Shown: positions 1 to 6,191, counted from the first letter of the stretch. The stretch: 8,558 nt of DNA from Patescibacteria group bacterium (GCA_018053685.1 JAGPKW010000028.1:1-8558), one strand, 5' to 3'. The notes: generated from the sequence alone by a model not told the origin. Program-made: numbers and translations.

Positions 1-257
1 GTAGCAAAAATTTTACCACGAAACCCTTGTCTATACATCTTTGGTATTAAGCCAGCATGATCCAAGTGTGAATGAGTCAAAAATATAGCCTCTATATTTT
101 TAGGGTTAAAATTAAAATCTTGTGCATTTTTCTGATCATTTTCATAACTTCCCTGGAATAACCCACAATCAACAAGATACTGGCTACCAGAATTTGTAAT
201 AATATGGAAACAAGAACCTGTTACTTCTTGTGCAGCACCATTGAAAACTAATTTCAT
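1..257 (-). CDS. MBL-fold RNA-metabolising hydrolase (Ysh1/CPSF-like), N-terminal part
   Basis: Reading the minus strand from the ATG at 255-257 gives an open frame that leaves the window after about 85 residues, so only the N-terminus is present. It starts MKLVFNGAAQEVTGSCF, then VDCGLFQGS, then the zinc-binding signature THSHLDHAG at about residues 61-69, followed by a GF-GKI-AT segment. This order is typical of metallo-beta-lactamase proteins of the COG1236 (Ysh1/CPSF-type, beta-CASP) group, which act as zinc-dependent RNA endo- or exonucleases. The beta-CASP domain would lie outside the window and cannot be confirmed. The gene begins 9 bases after the rpoD stop, so it is probably the third gene of the dnaG-rpoD operon. 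There is no Shine-Dalgarno sequence ahead of the ATG. The exact substrate is unknown. Confidence 0.85.
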   Translation of the reverse strand, partial: MKLVFNGAAQEVTGSCFHIITNSGSQYLVDCGLFQGSYENDQKNAQDFNFNPKNIEAIFLTHSHLDHAGLIPKMYRQGFRGKIFA

Positions 258-266
258 AAACTTTTA

Positions 267-1577
267 TTAATAATCTTGGACTTTATTAATTTTATGACTT
301 TTTCTAATTTTATCTAAGGCTTTTGCCTCTATCTGCCTTATTCTCTCTCTTGTTACACCAAACTCTTGACCAACTTCTTCTAATGTATGAGTAACACCAT
401 CTGTTAAACCAAATCTCATCTCTAATATTTTCTTTTCTCTTGGCTGTAATTCGCTAATTATTTCTTCAATATAGTTCTTCAATAACTCAAGCTGAATAAG
501 TCTTACTGGTGATGCTGTCTTTTTATCTTCTATAAAATCAGCAAGAGTGCTTTCTTTATCATCTGATTTATTTGTTATGGAAGTTTCAATTGAAACTGTA
601 TCTTGCGATATATCTATTATATGTCTTATCTTTTTTATGTCTTCATTCATTTCATCAGCCAATTCTTCTGGCAATGGTTCCCTGCCTAACTCTTGTAATA
701 ACCTTCTCTGAACTTGTTGAAATCTATTTATAGTCTCAACCATATGAACAGGAATTCTAATAGTTCTGGATTGATCAGCTAAAGCTCTTGTTATTGCCTG
801 TTTAATCCACCAAGTAGCATAAGTAGAAAATTTATATCCTCTTCTATAATCAAATTTCTCAACAGCACGTGATAAGCCTATGCTACCTTCTTGTATTAAA
901 TCTAATAAAGACAACTTTCTCCCAGTAAATTTTTTAGCAATTGATACAACTAATCTTAAATTAGCTTGTATTAATTTTTGTTTAGCAATTTCATCACCCT
1001 TATCTTTCCTTTTAGCTAAAGCCATTTCCTCAGAATATGTAAGTAAGGGCACACTACCTATTTCCTTTAAATACATTTGTATAAGATCAGAAAACATAGA
1101 GTCTTCTTCTTCGCTTAATTTGTCTACTTCTAATTCTTTCTTGCGTTTCCTTTTACCAATAGTTTTTTCATTACTATCCTCACTAGTGACTACTTTATTC
1201 TCTTCTTTATCCTTTGGATTAGGCAATAAACTTTCACTACTCTCTATAAATTCTATACCTAATATATCTAATGTATTTAAAAAATTTTCAAGTTCATTAA
1301 CGCAGTATTCAAGATTATTCAAAGAATACAAAACCTCATCCTCGGTTATAAACCCACGAATTTTACCTTTATCTATTAATTTTCTTGCTGCATTCGCATC
1401 CCAATATGGGTTATTTGTTACCCGTAAATTTATTTGCTGAGGCTTTAATTCTTCTTGAAAATCAAATTCATTATCATCAGAGCTATCAAGCAACTCGTCT
1501 ATATCATCTACATTCTTAACAGAATCATTAACAGGTTCTAATTCCTTATATGATGAATCAGTAATAATTTTTGGCAT
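267..1577 (-). CDS. rpoD: RNA polymerase primary sigma factor (sigma-70, RpoD/SigA)
   Basis: This is the housekeeping sigma factor that directs RNA polymerase to -10/-35 promoters. The 436-aa protein has an acidic N-terminus. A region 1.1-like segment lies at about 65-110 (GKIRGFITEDEVL). A charged linker follows, then region 1.2 at 162-195 (LIQMYLKEIGSVPLLT). Region 2 spans 203-273 and includes LDLIQEGSIGL and the -10 recognition and melting helix KFSTYATWWIKQAI. Region 3 follows from about 271 (RTIRIPVHM). Region 4 ends with the -35 helix-turn-helix TLEEVGQEFGVTRERIRQIE at 398-417. The linker before region 2 is short, lacking the large non-conserved insert of proteobacterial RpoD. The start is the ATG 28 bases after the dnaG stop; no Shine-Dalgarno is visible. 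The dnaG-rpoD order matches the classic macromolecular synthesis operon, and several promoters here fit its TTGACA/TATAAT specificity. Confidence 0.97.
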   Translation of the reverse strand: MPKIITDSSYKELEPVNDSVKNVDDIDELLDSSDDNEFDFQEELKPQQINLRVTNNPYWDANAARKLIDKGKIRGFITEDEVLYSLNNLEYCVNELENFLNTLDILGIEFIESSESLLPNPKDKEENKVVTSEDSNEKTIGKRKRKKELEVDKLSEEEDSMFSDLIQMYLKEIGSVPLLTYSEEMALAKRKDKGDEIAKQKLIQANLRLVVSIAKKFTGRKLSLLDLIQEGSIGLSRAVEKFDYRRGYKFSTYATWWIKQAITRALADQSRTIRIPVHMVETINRFQQVQRRLLQELGREPLPEELADEMNEDIKKIRHIIDISQDTVSIETSITNKSDDKESTLADFIEDKKTASPVRLIQLELLKNYIEEIISELQPREKKILEMRFGLTDGVTHTLEEVGQEFGVTRERIRQIEAKALDKIRKSHKINKVQDY

Positions 1578-1605
1578 TTATTTTTTATTTATTTTATATA
1601 TCTCT

Positions 1606-3426
1606 TTATTTTTGGCTTGCTTCTAATTTTCTTAATTCTTCTACTTTTGATAGGAGTTGTTGATTTAAAAGCAATAATTGTTCTTTATCATTCGCTTTCT
1701 CTGCTAATGATATTTTATGTCTTATATCTTTTAGCTCTTGATTTATATAATTTTTACACAATTTGAATATAGTATGTTTTAATTCTCTCTTTAAATCTAA
1801 TGAACTAAAAAATTGTTCAGACGTTATTTTCTCGCCTAGTATTAATAAATAATTTATGTAATCCCTATTTTCATTATTAGAATTAGATAAAATAAATTCT
1901 ATTGGATCTTTACAATGTTCATTATAACATTTTATTAAAAGCTCAGCAATGCTTTTGATCCTCTGATCAGTAAAAATATCTAGATTTAATTTTACTAATA
2001 TTGGAATTAATTTCTTATTATTTAAAACGTTTGAAATCAAAAATTCTTGCAACTCTAAATTTGGATCTTTCTTCCCTATATTTATAGCATCAACTTTACT
2101 TTCATTAATAAATTTCTTATTACTGTTTTCATGAACTTTTAATTTCTCCTCCAGCGCTTCTCTGCTAATATCAAAATCTTTCATGATTTTTTTAAGCCAT
2201 AAATCTTTTTCTATACTAGATTTTATTTTGCTCAATTTATTTAAAAATGGATCTACTATTCTATCTACATCTTTTGGCGTAGCTTTTTCAGCAATTTTAT
2301 TATATTCCTCTTTAATTTTATCAAAATAAAAATCTAAATATGGCTGAGAATGATCTATTGCAGTCTTCCAAGTCTCAGGATTAGCTCTGACACACTCATC
2401 TGGGTCTTTGAATCCTGTACCTTTTAATGTAATTATTCTTAGATCAACATCATTTGTCAAGGCTATATCAACACCTCTTTCAGTAGCATTTTGCCCTGCT
2501 AAATCTTGATCAAAAGAAAAACAAATAGTATTAGAATATCTTTTTAACAATTTAATATGCCCATTTGTTAAAGCAGTACCAGTGGTTGCAACTACATTTT
2601 GTATACCTGCTTGATGTGAAGAAATACAATCCATATATCCTTCTACAATAACTGAACAATTTTCTTTTTTAATATATTCTTTTGCAAAATTTAATCCAAA
2701 CAAAATATTGCTTTTATCATAAATTTCAGTTTGTGGAGAATTAATATATTTAGGCTCGTCTTTATTATCTACTAATATTCTAGCACCAAATGCAACAACA
2801 TCATTATATAAATTAAATATAGGGTACATAACTCTATTTCTAAATCTATCATAATATCCATTATTGTTGTTTTTTATAACCAACCCTGCTAAAAAAATAT
2901 CTTCTTCTTTAAATCCTTTTCTCTTTAAAAAATTAAATAATGAATCCCATGAATTTAAAGAAAATCCCAATTTAAATTTTTCTATAGTTTCTTTCTTAAT
3001 ACCTCTATTTAATAAATATTCTAAACCAACTCTACCCTCGCTTTTATTTAATAAAATATAGTTATAATATTTAGCAGAAAGACTTAATATGTCTATTAAA
3101 GTTGCTCTTCTAGATTGATCTTGCTGTCTAAAGTTTTTTTCAAAATCCAATTCAACATTTGCTTTTTTTGCTAAAATTTTTAATGCATCAATAAATTCTA
3201 TATTTTCTATCTTCATCAAAAACTTAAAAACATCGCCTCCTGCACCACATCCAAAACAATGGAATATTTGTTTATCCTCTGAAACCATAAAAGACGGAGT
3301 TTTTTCATTATGAAACGGGCATAAACCTCTATAAGTATTTGTCCCAATCTTTTTTAATTGTACATATTCTGATATAAAATCAACTATATCTATTCTTGAT
3401 TTTATATCTTCAATATTATTAGCTAT
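1606..3426 (-). CDS. dnaG: DNA primase DnaG, with a probable non-canonical start codon
   Basis: DnaG makes RNA primers at the replication fork. The obvious ATG (3286-3288) gives 560 aa but starts in the middle of the zinc ribbon. Upstream the same frame continues with IKSRIDIVDFISEYV and GLCPFHNEKTPSF, the normal DnaG N-terminus, supplying the first ligand pair. From an assumed start at 3426 (606 aa) the ligands are C36, H39, C57 and C60. The catalytic core holds RVMYPIFN, PKYINSPQTEIY, the TOPRIM glutamate in EGYMD (E262) and the FDQD-AG metal motif (D306, D308). The last 150 or so residues should form the poorly conserved helicase-binding domain. An in-frame TAA at 3436-3438 limits the start; between it and the conserved region only ATA (3424-3426 or 3403-3405) or ATT (3412-3414) is available. 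The family call is firm; the start is uncertain. It is the first gene of the dnaG-rpoD-MBL operon. Confidence 0.95.
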   Translation of the reverse strand: MANNIEDIKSRIDIVDFISEYVQLKKIGTNTYRGLCPFHNEKTPSFMVSEDKQIFHCFGCGAGGDVFKFLMKIENIEFIDALKILAKKANVELDFEKNFRQQDQSRRATLIDILSLSAKYYNYILLNKSEGRVGLEYLLNRGIKKETIEKFKLGFSLNSWDSLFNFLKRKGFKEEDIFLAGLVIKNNNNGYYDRFRNRVMYPIFNLYNDVVAFGARILVDNKDEPKYINSPQTEIYDKSNILFGLNFAKEYIKKENCSVIVEGYMDCISSHQAGIQNVVATTGTALTNGHIKLLKRYSNTICFSFDQDLAGQNATERGVDIALTNDVDLRIITLKGTGFKDPDECVRANPETWKTAIDHSQPYLDFYFDKIKEEYNKIAEKATPKDVDRIVDPFLNKLSKIKSSIEKDLWLKKIMKDFDISREALEEKLKVHENSNKKFINESKVDAINIGKKDPNLELQEFLISNVLNNKKLIPILVKLNLDIFTDQRIKSIAELLIKCYNEHCKDPIEFILSNSNNENRDYINYLLILGEKITSEQFFSSLDLKRELKHTIFKLCKNYINQELKDIRHKISLAEKANDKEQLLLLNQQLLSKVEELRKLEASQK

Positions 3427-3461
3427 ATTTTTATTTTAATATTCTTTAATATAATTTTAAC

Positions 3462-3488
3462 ATTATATATAGTTTGGTCAAATATCAA
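3462..3488 (-). promoter_or_regulatory. Candidate promoter of the dnaG-rpoD-MBL operon
   Basis: On the minus strand TTGATA (3483-3488) is followed after 15 bases by a perfect TATAAT (3462-3467). The spacer is shorter than the ideal 17. Transcription would start near 3455, leaving a leader of about 30 A/T bases before the proposed dnaG start. A second -35-like TTGACC at 3476-3481 has no good -10 at the right distance. Confidence 0.4.
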
Positions 3489-3509
3489 AAATTAGAAAAA
3501 CGTAAACTA

Positions 3510-3537
3510 TTGATTTATTTACTTTTAAAACTATAAT
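3510..3537 (+). promoter_or_regulatory. Promoter of tRNA-Arg
   Basis: TTGATT (3510-3515) and a perfect TATAAT (3532-3537) are 16 bases apart. The predicted start near 3544 lies about 7 bases before the mature tRNA 5' end, as expected for a tRNA gene. It faces away from the dnaG promoter. Confidence 0.7.
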
Positions 3538-3550
3538 TTATATATTACTT

Positions 3551-3627
3551 GCGCCCTTAGCTCAATTGAATAGAGCACCTGGCTTCGGACCAGGGGGTTG
3601 TGGGTTTGAGTCCTACAGGGCGCACCA
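3551..3627 (+). tRNA. tRNA-Arg (anticodon TCG), CCA encoded
   Basis: The 77 bases fold into a full cloverleaf. The acceptor stem GCGCCCT/AGGGCGC has 7 perfect pairs, the D stem is GCTC/GAGC, the anticodon stem CCTGG/CCAGG encloses loop CTTCGGA, the variable loop is GGGTT, and the T stem is GTGGG/CCTAC. The anticodon TCG at positions 34-36 reads CGA and possibly other CGN arginine codons. The 3' end ACCA is encoded. Two tertiary positions are unusual. The D loop AATTGAATA has A15 and A19 instead of G, and the partners are T48 and T56 instead of C. Both the 15-48 and 19-56 pairs are therefore A-U rather than G-C. The intact stems argue for a working tRNA. Confidence 0.93.
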
Positions 3628-3638
3628 GAAGTCATTTC

Positions 3639-3667
3639 TTGACTATTTAATATAAATAAAATATACT
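3639..3667 (+). promoter_or_regulatory. Promoter of tRNA-Pro
   Basis: TTGACT (3639-3644) is followed by a 17-base spacer and TATACT (3662-3667). The predicted start near 3674 is about 9 bases before the tRNA. It lies between the two tRNAs, so tRNA-Pro can be transcribed on its own. Confidence 0.7.
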
Positions 3668-3682
3668 ATATTTATTATAAAT

Positions 3683-3756
3683 CGGGGTGTAGCTCAGTTG
3701 GCTAGAGCGCGTGGTTTGGGACCATGAGGTCGCAGGTTCAAGTCCTGTCTCCCCGA
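3683..3756 (+). tRNA. tRNA-Pro (anticodon TGG), CCA not encoded
   Basis: The 74 bases fold as acceptor CGGGGTG/CTCCCCG, D stem GCTC/GAGC, anticodon stem CGTGG/CCATG with loop TTTGGGA, variable loop AGGTC and T stem GCAGG/CCTGT with loop TTCAAGT. The anticodon is TGG, and the C1-G72 pair with A73 is typical of bacterial proline tRNA. The acceptor stem has one U6-U67 mismatch. The gene is followed by CCG, so the final A of CCA is not encoded and a CCA-adding enzyme must finish the end, unlike the neighbouring tRNA-Arg. Its tertiary positions (G15, G19, C48, C56) are standard. Confidence 0.95.
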
Positions 3757-3765
3757 CCGTTACAG

Positions 3766-3800
3766 AATAATTGGTTAAATTAGCCAATTATTTTATTTTG
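3766..3800 (+). terminator. Intrinsic terminator after the tRNA genes
   Basis: AATAATTGG (3766-3774) pairs with CCAATTATT (3784-3792), a 9-bp stem with a 9-base loop, followed by a T-rich tail TTATTTTG. It lies 9 bases after the tRNA-Pro discriminator base and ends the plus-strand tRNA transcripts. Confidence 0.75.
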
Positions 3801-3813
3801 TTTGATATTTTAC

Positions 3814-3845
3814 AAAATAAAAAAGCCCATTTTTGCAGGTGGGCT
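3814..3845 (-). terminator. Intrinsic terminator of the 112-aa hypothetical gene
   Basis: On the minus strand AGCCCA (3840-3845) pairs with TGGGCT (3824-3829) across a 10-base loop, and is followed directly by TTTTT then ATTTT. It lies about 55 bases past the stop of the gene at 3900-4238 and faces the tRNA terminator. Confidence 0.75.
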
Positions 3846-3899
3846 CACCCTTGTTGGTACCTGGCTAAGTTAAAGGTTTTTGCTTACCTATATAAATAA

Positions 3900-4238
3900 C
3901 TACCCTATTACATGAATATAAATGTGATACTTGAAACTCATATGTTCTTCAATGGTTTCGATAACCATATCAGGACTTACGTGGGTATAAGAGTAGATAG
4001 TCATCTCCTCTTGATCAAGGATAGCATACCTTTGATCATGAGGCATCTGCGAAATGTCAAAATTATCAATATTTGAAGTTTGATAATTTTTAAAATTGGA
4101 AATCCGCTCCCAAACATCCTCCTCCTTAATGCAAGAAATAGAAATCTTTCCTTTCAGAAAAAGACTTACTCCAACTTCTCCTCCCACATCATTAACAAGA
4201 GCCTCAATTTGACCCAACGAAATCTTACCATACTTCAT
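3900..4238 (-). CDS. Hypothetical protein with N-terminal LGQ-EAL-N-GGE module
   Basis: The 112-aa protein is predicted soluble, with no signal peptide or membrane segment. Residues 8-31 contain LGQIEALVNDVGGEVGV and then FLKGK. I recall this pattern (QVEAL-NKLGG--GV---L-G) from the N-termini of many paralogous hypothetical proteins in Parcubacteria and related CPR genomes; no function is known to me. The rest is acidic, with no motif I recognise: a middle part SNFKNYQTSNIDNFDIS, then HDQRYAILDQEEMTIYSYTH, and a C-terminus rich in His and Ile. It is single-gene transcribed, with its own promoter (4321-4349), a structured leader and a terminator. It ends in TAG, and it uses AAG, GAG, GGT and CTG codons more freely than its AT-rich neighbours, suggesting different ancestry or expression. 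The ATG at 4236-4238 is the only sensible start; GAG six bases upstream is a weak ribosome site. Confidence 0.8.
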   Translation of the reverse strand: MKYGKISLGQIEALVNDVGGEVGVSLFLKGKISISCIKEEDVWERISNFKNYQTSNIDNFDISQMPHDQRYAILDQEEMTIYSYTHVSPDMVIETIEEHMSFKYHIYIHVIG

Positions 4239-4314
4239 AAAAGACTCTTTTTTGGCTGTTCGCCAAAACTTATTTCTCCTGCCCGGAGATAGGGAGATTT
4301 ATAAAAATAAATCT
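4239..4314 (-). promoter_or_regulatory. Structured 5' leader with three successive hairpins
   Basis: From the predicted start at 4314 the 76-base leader can form three stems in order. The first is at the very 5' end: AGATTTAT with ATAAATCT (4295-4314, 8 bp, 4-base loop). The second is TCTCC with GGAGA (4275-4289, 5 bp), whose 3' arm holds the only AGGAG in the leader. The third is TTTTGGC with GCCAAAA (4250-4268, 7 bp, 5-base loop), ending 11 bases before the ATG. A second CTCC (within 4291-4296) could compete for the same GGAG. This looks like an mRNA-stability or translation-control leader. It matches no riboswitch class I know, so the function is inference. Confidence 0.5.
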
Positions 4315-4320
4315 ATTTTT

Positions 4321-4349
4321 AGGATAACACTTTTTATAAAATATGTCAA
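4321..4349 (-). promoter_or_regulatory. Sigma-70 promoter of the 112-aa hypothetical gene
   Basis: On the minus strand a perfect TTGACA (4344-4349) and TATCCT (4321-4326) are separated by exactly 17 bases. The predicted start, 4314, coincides with the first base of the 5'-terminal hairpin. This is the best -35/spacer combination in the window. Confidence 0.75.
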
Positions 4350-4396
4350 GATAAATTTAAAATTACCTTTTTATTTTTATTTATCATAGTACCTCT

Positions 4397-4600
4397 TTAT
4401 TCCTCTATAATATATCTCCCAAGTTCCTCAGAGTATTTTGTGCTATAACTCACTTTCTGATATTCTTTTTCTGTATCTTCATTAAGTACATTTATTTCGG
4501 TCCTCCAACGATTTCCATGCACAATTCTAATATTCTAGACTTAATAGGTACAAAAGTGTAACCAATCCAATCTGAATTACCAGAATACTGGAAATAATTT
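4397..4600 (-). pseudogene. Degraded remnant of an unidentified gene
   Basis: On the minus strand one frame reads YSGNSDWIGYTFVPIKSR and then stops making sense. Another frame takes over near 4520-4545, reading IRIVHGNRWRTEINV and continuing with charged sequence to KYSEELGRYIIEE and a TAA at 4397-4399. Joined by a frame change around 4535-4545 they would give about 65 residues of protein-like sequence. No start codon is present, and the 5' side runs into the hairpin at 4584-4616. It looks like the 3' end of a gene that was truncated and frameshifted. I cannot assign a family. Its G-rich codons resemble the neighbouring 112-aa gene more than the AT-rich genes. It could also be chance open frame. 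Confidence 0.4.
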
Positions 4601-4625
4601 AATTACTTCCAGTATTTTTTATTTC
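4584..4625 (+). terminator. Strong hairpin with T-tract, orphan plus-strand terminator
   Basis: AATACTGGAA (4584-4593) pairs with TTCCAGTATT (4607-4616), and after one A-C mismatch TAAT pairs with ATTA, leaving a 3-base loop. A run of T (4615-4620) then ATTT follows. The form is that of a rho-independent terminator reading plus, but no plus-strand gene ends just upstream. It sits 34 bases before the DUF4173 gene and may insulate it or be a relic of a lost gene. Confidence 0.6.
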
Positions 4626-4658
4626 ATATATAATAATAAAAACAAATAAATTAATATA

Positions 4659-5099
4659 ATGGAATCAAATAACCTTGCTTCTAAAATTATAAGTATAATA
4701 TCTATATCATCAATCCTAGGTTTAATTTTTAATTATTTTTTTTATCAAAAAATACCTGGTATTTCTTTTCTAATATATGTTGTCCTAAATATACTTGGTT
4801 TATTCATAATTTCATATTTTTCTAAAAAGAAAATAAATAAACAGGTTATTTGGCTTTTAATTCCTTTAACATTCTTTAGCATGATGGTGTTTATAAGAGC
4901 TAGCACACTACTAACATTTTTAAATATGCTAGCTTCATTAATACTTCTATTAATTATTGCAGAAATATCATTAAATAATAATACCAAGGATTTTTGTATA
5001 ATGGACTATCTAAAAATATTATTTTTACCATTGCAATTTATCCATCCATTTTTAGAAACTATATCTAATTTTTTTTTCATTACAAAATACACAAAATGA
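4659..5099 (+). CDS. DUF4173-type membrane protein, N-terminal part (frame broken at 5069-5077)
   Basis: The 146-aa frame encodes about four hydrophobic membrane segments (near residues 8-28, 34-54, 62-80 and 84-104), then LKILFLPLQFIHPFLETISN. It enters a run of nine T (5069-5077) and runs out 7 codons later at TGA. The neighbouring frame at 5056-6156 carries the rest of a protein that I identify as DUF4173 family. With eight T in the run the frames join into about 498 residues, near the usual family length, so this is the front part of one gene and not a separate one. The start is ATG 4659 with no Shine-Dalgarno. A TATAAT at 4629-4634 could be a -10 box, but its -35 would lie inside the upstream hairpin and looks poor. 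Function is unknown; the protein sits in the inner membrane. Confidence 0.75.
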   Translation: MESNNLASKIISIISISSILGLIFNYFFYQKIPGISFLIYVVLNILGLFIISYFSKKKINKQVIWLLIPLTFFSMMVFIRASTLLTFLNMLASLILLLIIAEISLNNNTKDFCIMDYLKILFLPLQFIHPFLETISNFFFITKYTK

Positions 5100-5151
5100 A
5101 AATAAAAAAACAACACATGTTATAAAAGGTATAATAATAGCTATACCTATT

Positions 5152-6156
5152 TTGTTTACTTTCTTAATACTATTTTCTTCAGCAGATCTAATTTTTAAAA
5201 AATATATATCAAGTTTAATTAATATTAATTCAGGGCCAGAATTAATATTTAGATTTATTCTTATAATTGTTGTGGCGGTTATCTATATAGGAGTATATTC
5301 ATATATTTTCCAAGATAGAAAAGAAAGACAAGAACCAAAATTAAAAAATCAAAATAATAATGTAAACACTATAGAAAGTTATATTATTTTAGGATCAATC
5401 AATATTCTATTTTTACTTTTCATAATTATACAAATTACATATCTATTTGGCGGGGAAAGCAATATATCTATGCAAGGATTTACTTATGCTGAATATGCAA
5501 GAAAAGGATTTTTTGAATTAATACTTGTAGCAATATTATCGTTTGTTATATTATTATCCACAGAAAAATATATTAAAAGAAAAACATCTACATATTCATT
5601 AACATTTAAAATATTAAGTACTGCATTAGTAATACAGGTTGTTGTTATAATGATATCTGCCTTTACTCGTCTCTCTCTATATGAAGAAGCTTATGGGTTC
5701 ACAACACTAAGATTATATAGCCATGCCTTTATTATTCTACTGACTGTTATATTTTTACTATTGCTTTATAAAATATATAAAAATAAACAAGAAAATACGT
5801 TTGCATTTAATGTCCTATTATCTACTATTATATTTTTGATAACTATGAATATTTTGAATCCTGATGTATTTATAGCAAATAAAAATATAGAACGTTTTAA
5901 TAATACAGGTAAATTAGATTCTTATTACTTAGGCTCTTTATCAAGTGATGCAATAGTAGAAACAAGCAAAATGCTAAATATATTAAATAATGATCTTAAA
6001 GCCCCTCTTGCATATAAACTATATTGGCTCAATAATAATCTTAATTCTGCACATTATTCAAAATGGCAATCATATAACATATCACGCATAGAAGCAAAGA
6101 ATATATTAAGTAGCAATATTTCTGAATTAGAAAAATATAAGGAGATAATTAAATAA
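5152..6156 (+). CDS. DUF4173-type membrane protein, C-terminal part
   Basis: The open frame runs from 5056, and the first usable start is TTG 5152 (334 aa), but the true protein probably continues from the frame starting at 4659. It shows the hallmarks of the DUF4173 family in order: FLILFSSADLIFKK in the first helix; an N-FLLFIIIQITYLFGG helix (about 84-101); TYAEYARKGFFEL (111-123); LYEEAYGFTTLRLY (176-189); NPDVFIANKNIERF (236-249); and a C-terminal soluble tail with LDSYYLGSLSSDAI. About six membrane helices are present, with a charged loop at 54-75. The family is widespread in bacteria, mainly uncharacterised, and I assign no activity. Conserved motifs are intact and unbroken, so any loss of frame is recent, artefactual or bypassed. 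A gap of 71 bases separates it from RuBisCO. Confidence 0.85.
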   Translation: MFTFLILFSSADLIFKKYISSLININSGPELIFRFILIIVVAVIYIGVYSYIFQDRKERQEPKLKNQNNNVNTIESYIILGSINILFLLFIIIQITYLFGGESNISMQGFTYAEYARKGFFELILVAILSFVILLSTEKYIKRKTSTYSLTFKILSTALVIQVVVIMISAFTRLSLYEEAYGFTTLRLYSHAFIILLTVIFLLLLYKIYKNKQENTFAFNVLLSTIIFLITMNILNPDVFIANKNIERFNNTGKLDSYYLGSLSSDAIVETSKMLNILNNDLKAPLAYKLYWLNNNLNSAHYSKWQSYNISRIEAKNILSSNISELEKYKEIIK

Positions 6157-6191
6157 GAGTTTTTATTTTCTTTCTCAAAAATGATAAAATA

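Noticed and set aside
880..1440. Plus-strand open frame of 186 aa within rpoD
   Set aside because: It is the antisense shadow of a clear sigma-70 gene; its sequence is low-complexity Leu/Ser/Phe.
2864..3061. Plus-strand open frame within dnaG, and similar frames opposite RuBisCO (6355-6612, 6673-6873, 7262-7486)
   Set aside because: These are antisense shadows of conserved coding sequence with no family features.
1606..3288. dnaG starting at ATG 3288 (560 aa)
   Set aside because: It begins inside the zinc ribbon; the conserved DnaG N-terminus is in frame upstream.
4080..4292. Plus-strand open frame of 70 aa opposite the 112-aa gene
   Set aside because: It overlaps the better supported gene and its structured leader, and has no recognisable motif.
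3683..4600. tRNA-Pro as attachment site of an integrative element
   Set aside because: No repeat of the tRNA 3' end, no integrase and no inverted terminal repeat was found.
4745..4987. Minus-strand 80-aa frame
   Set aside because: It lies antisense to the DUF4173 membrane segments.
5097..5105. UGA read as an amino acid to continue the DUF4173 N-terminal frame
   Set aside because: TAA follows one codon after the TGA, and the family sequence continues in another frame. Other long genes contain no in-frame TGA.
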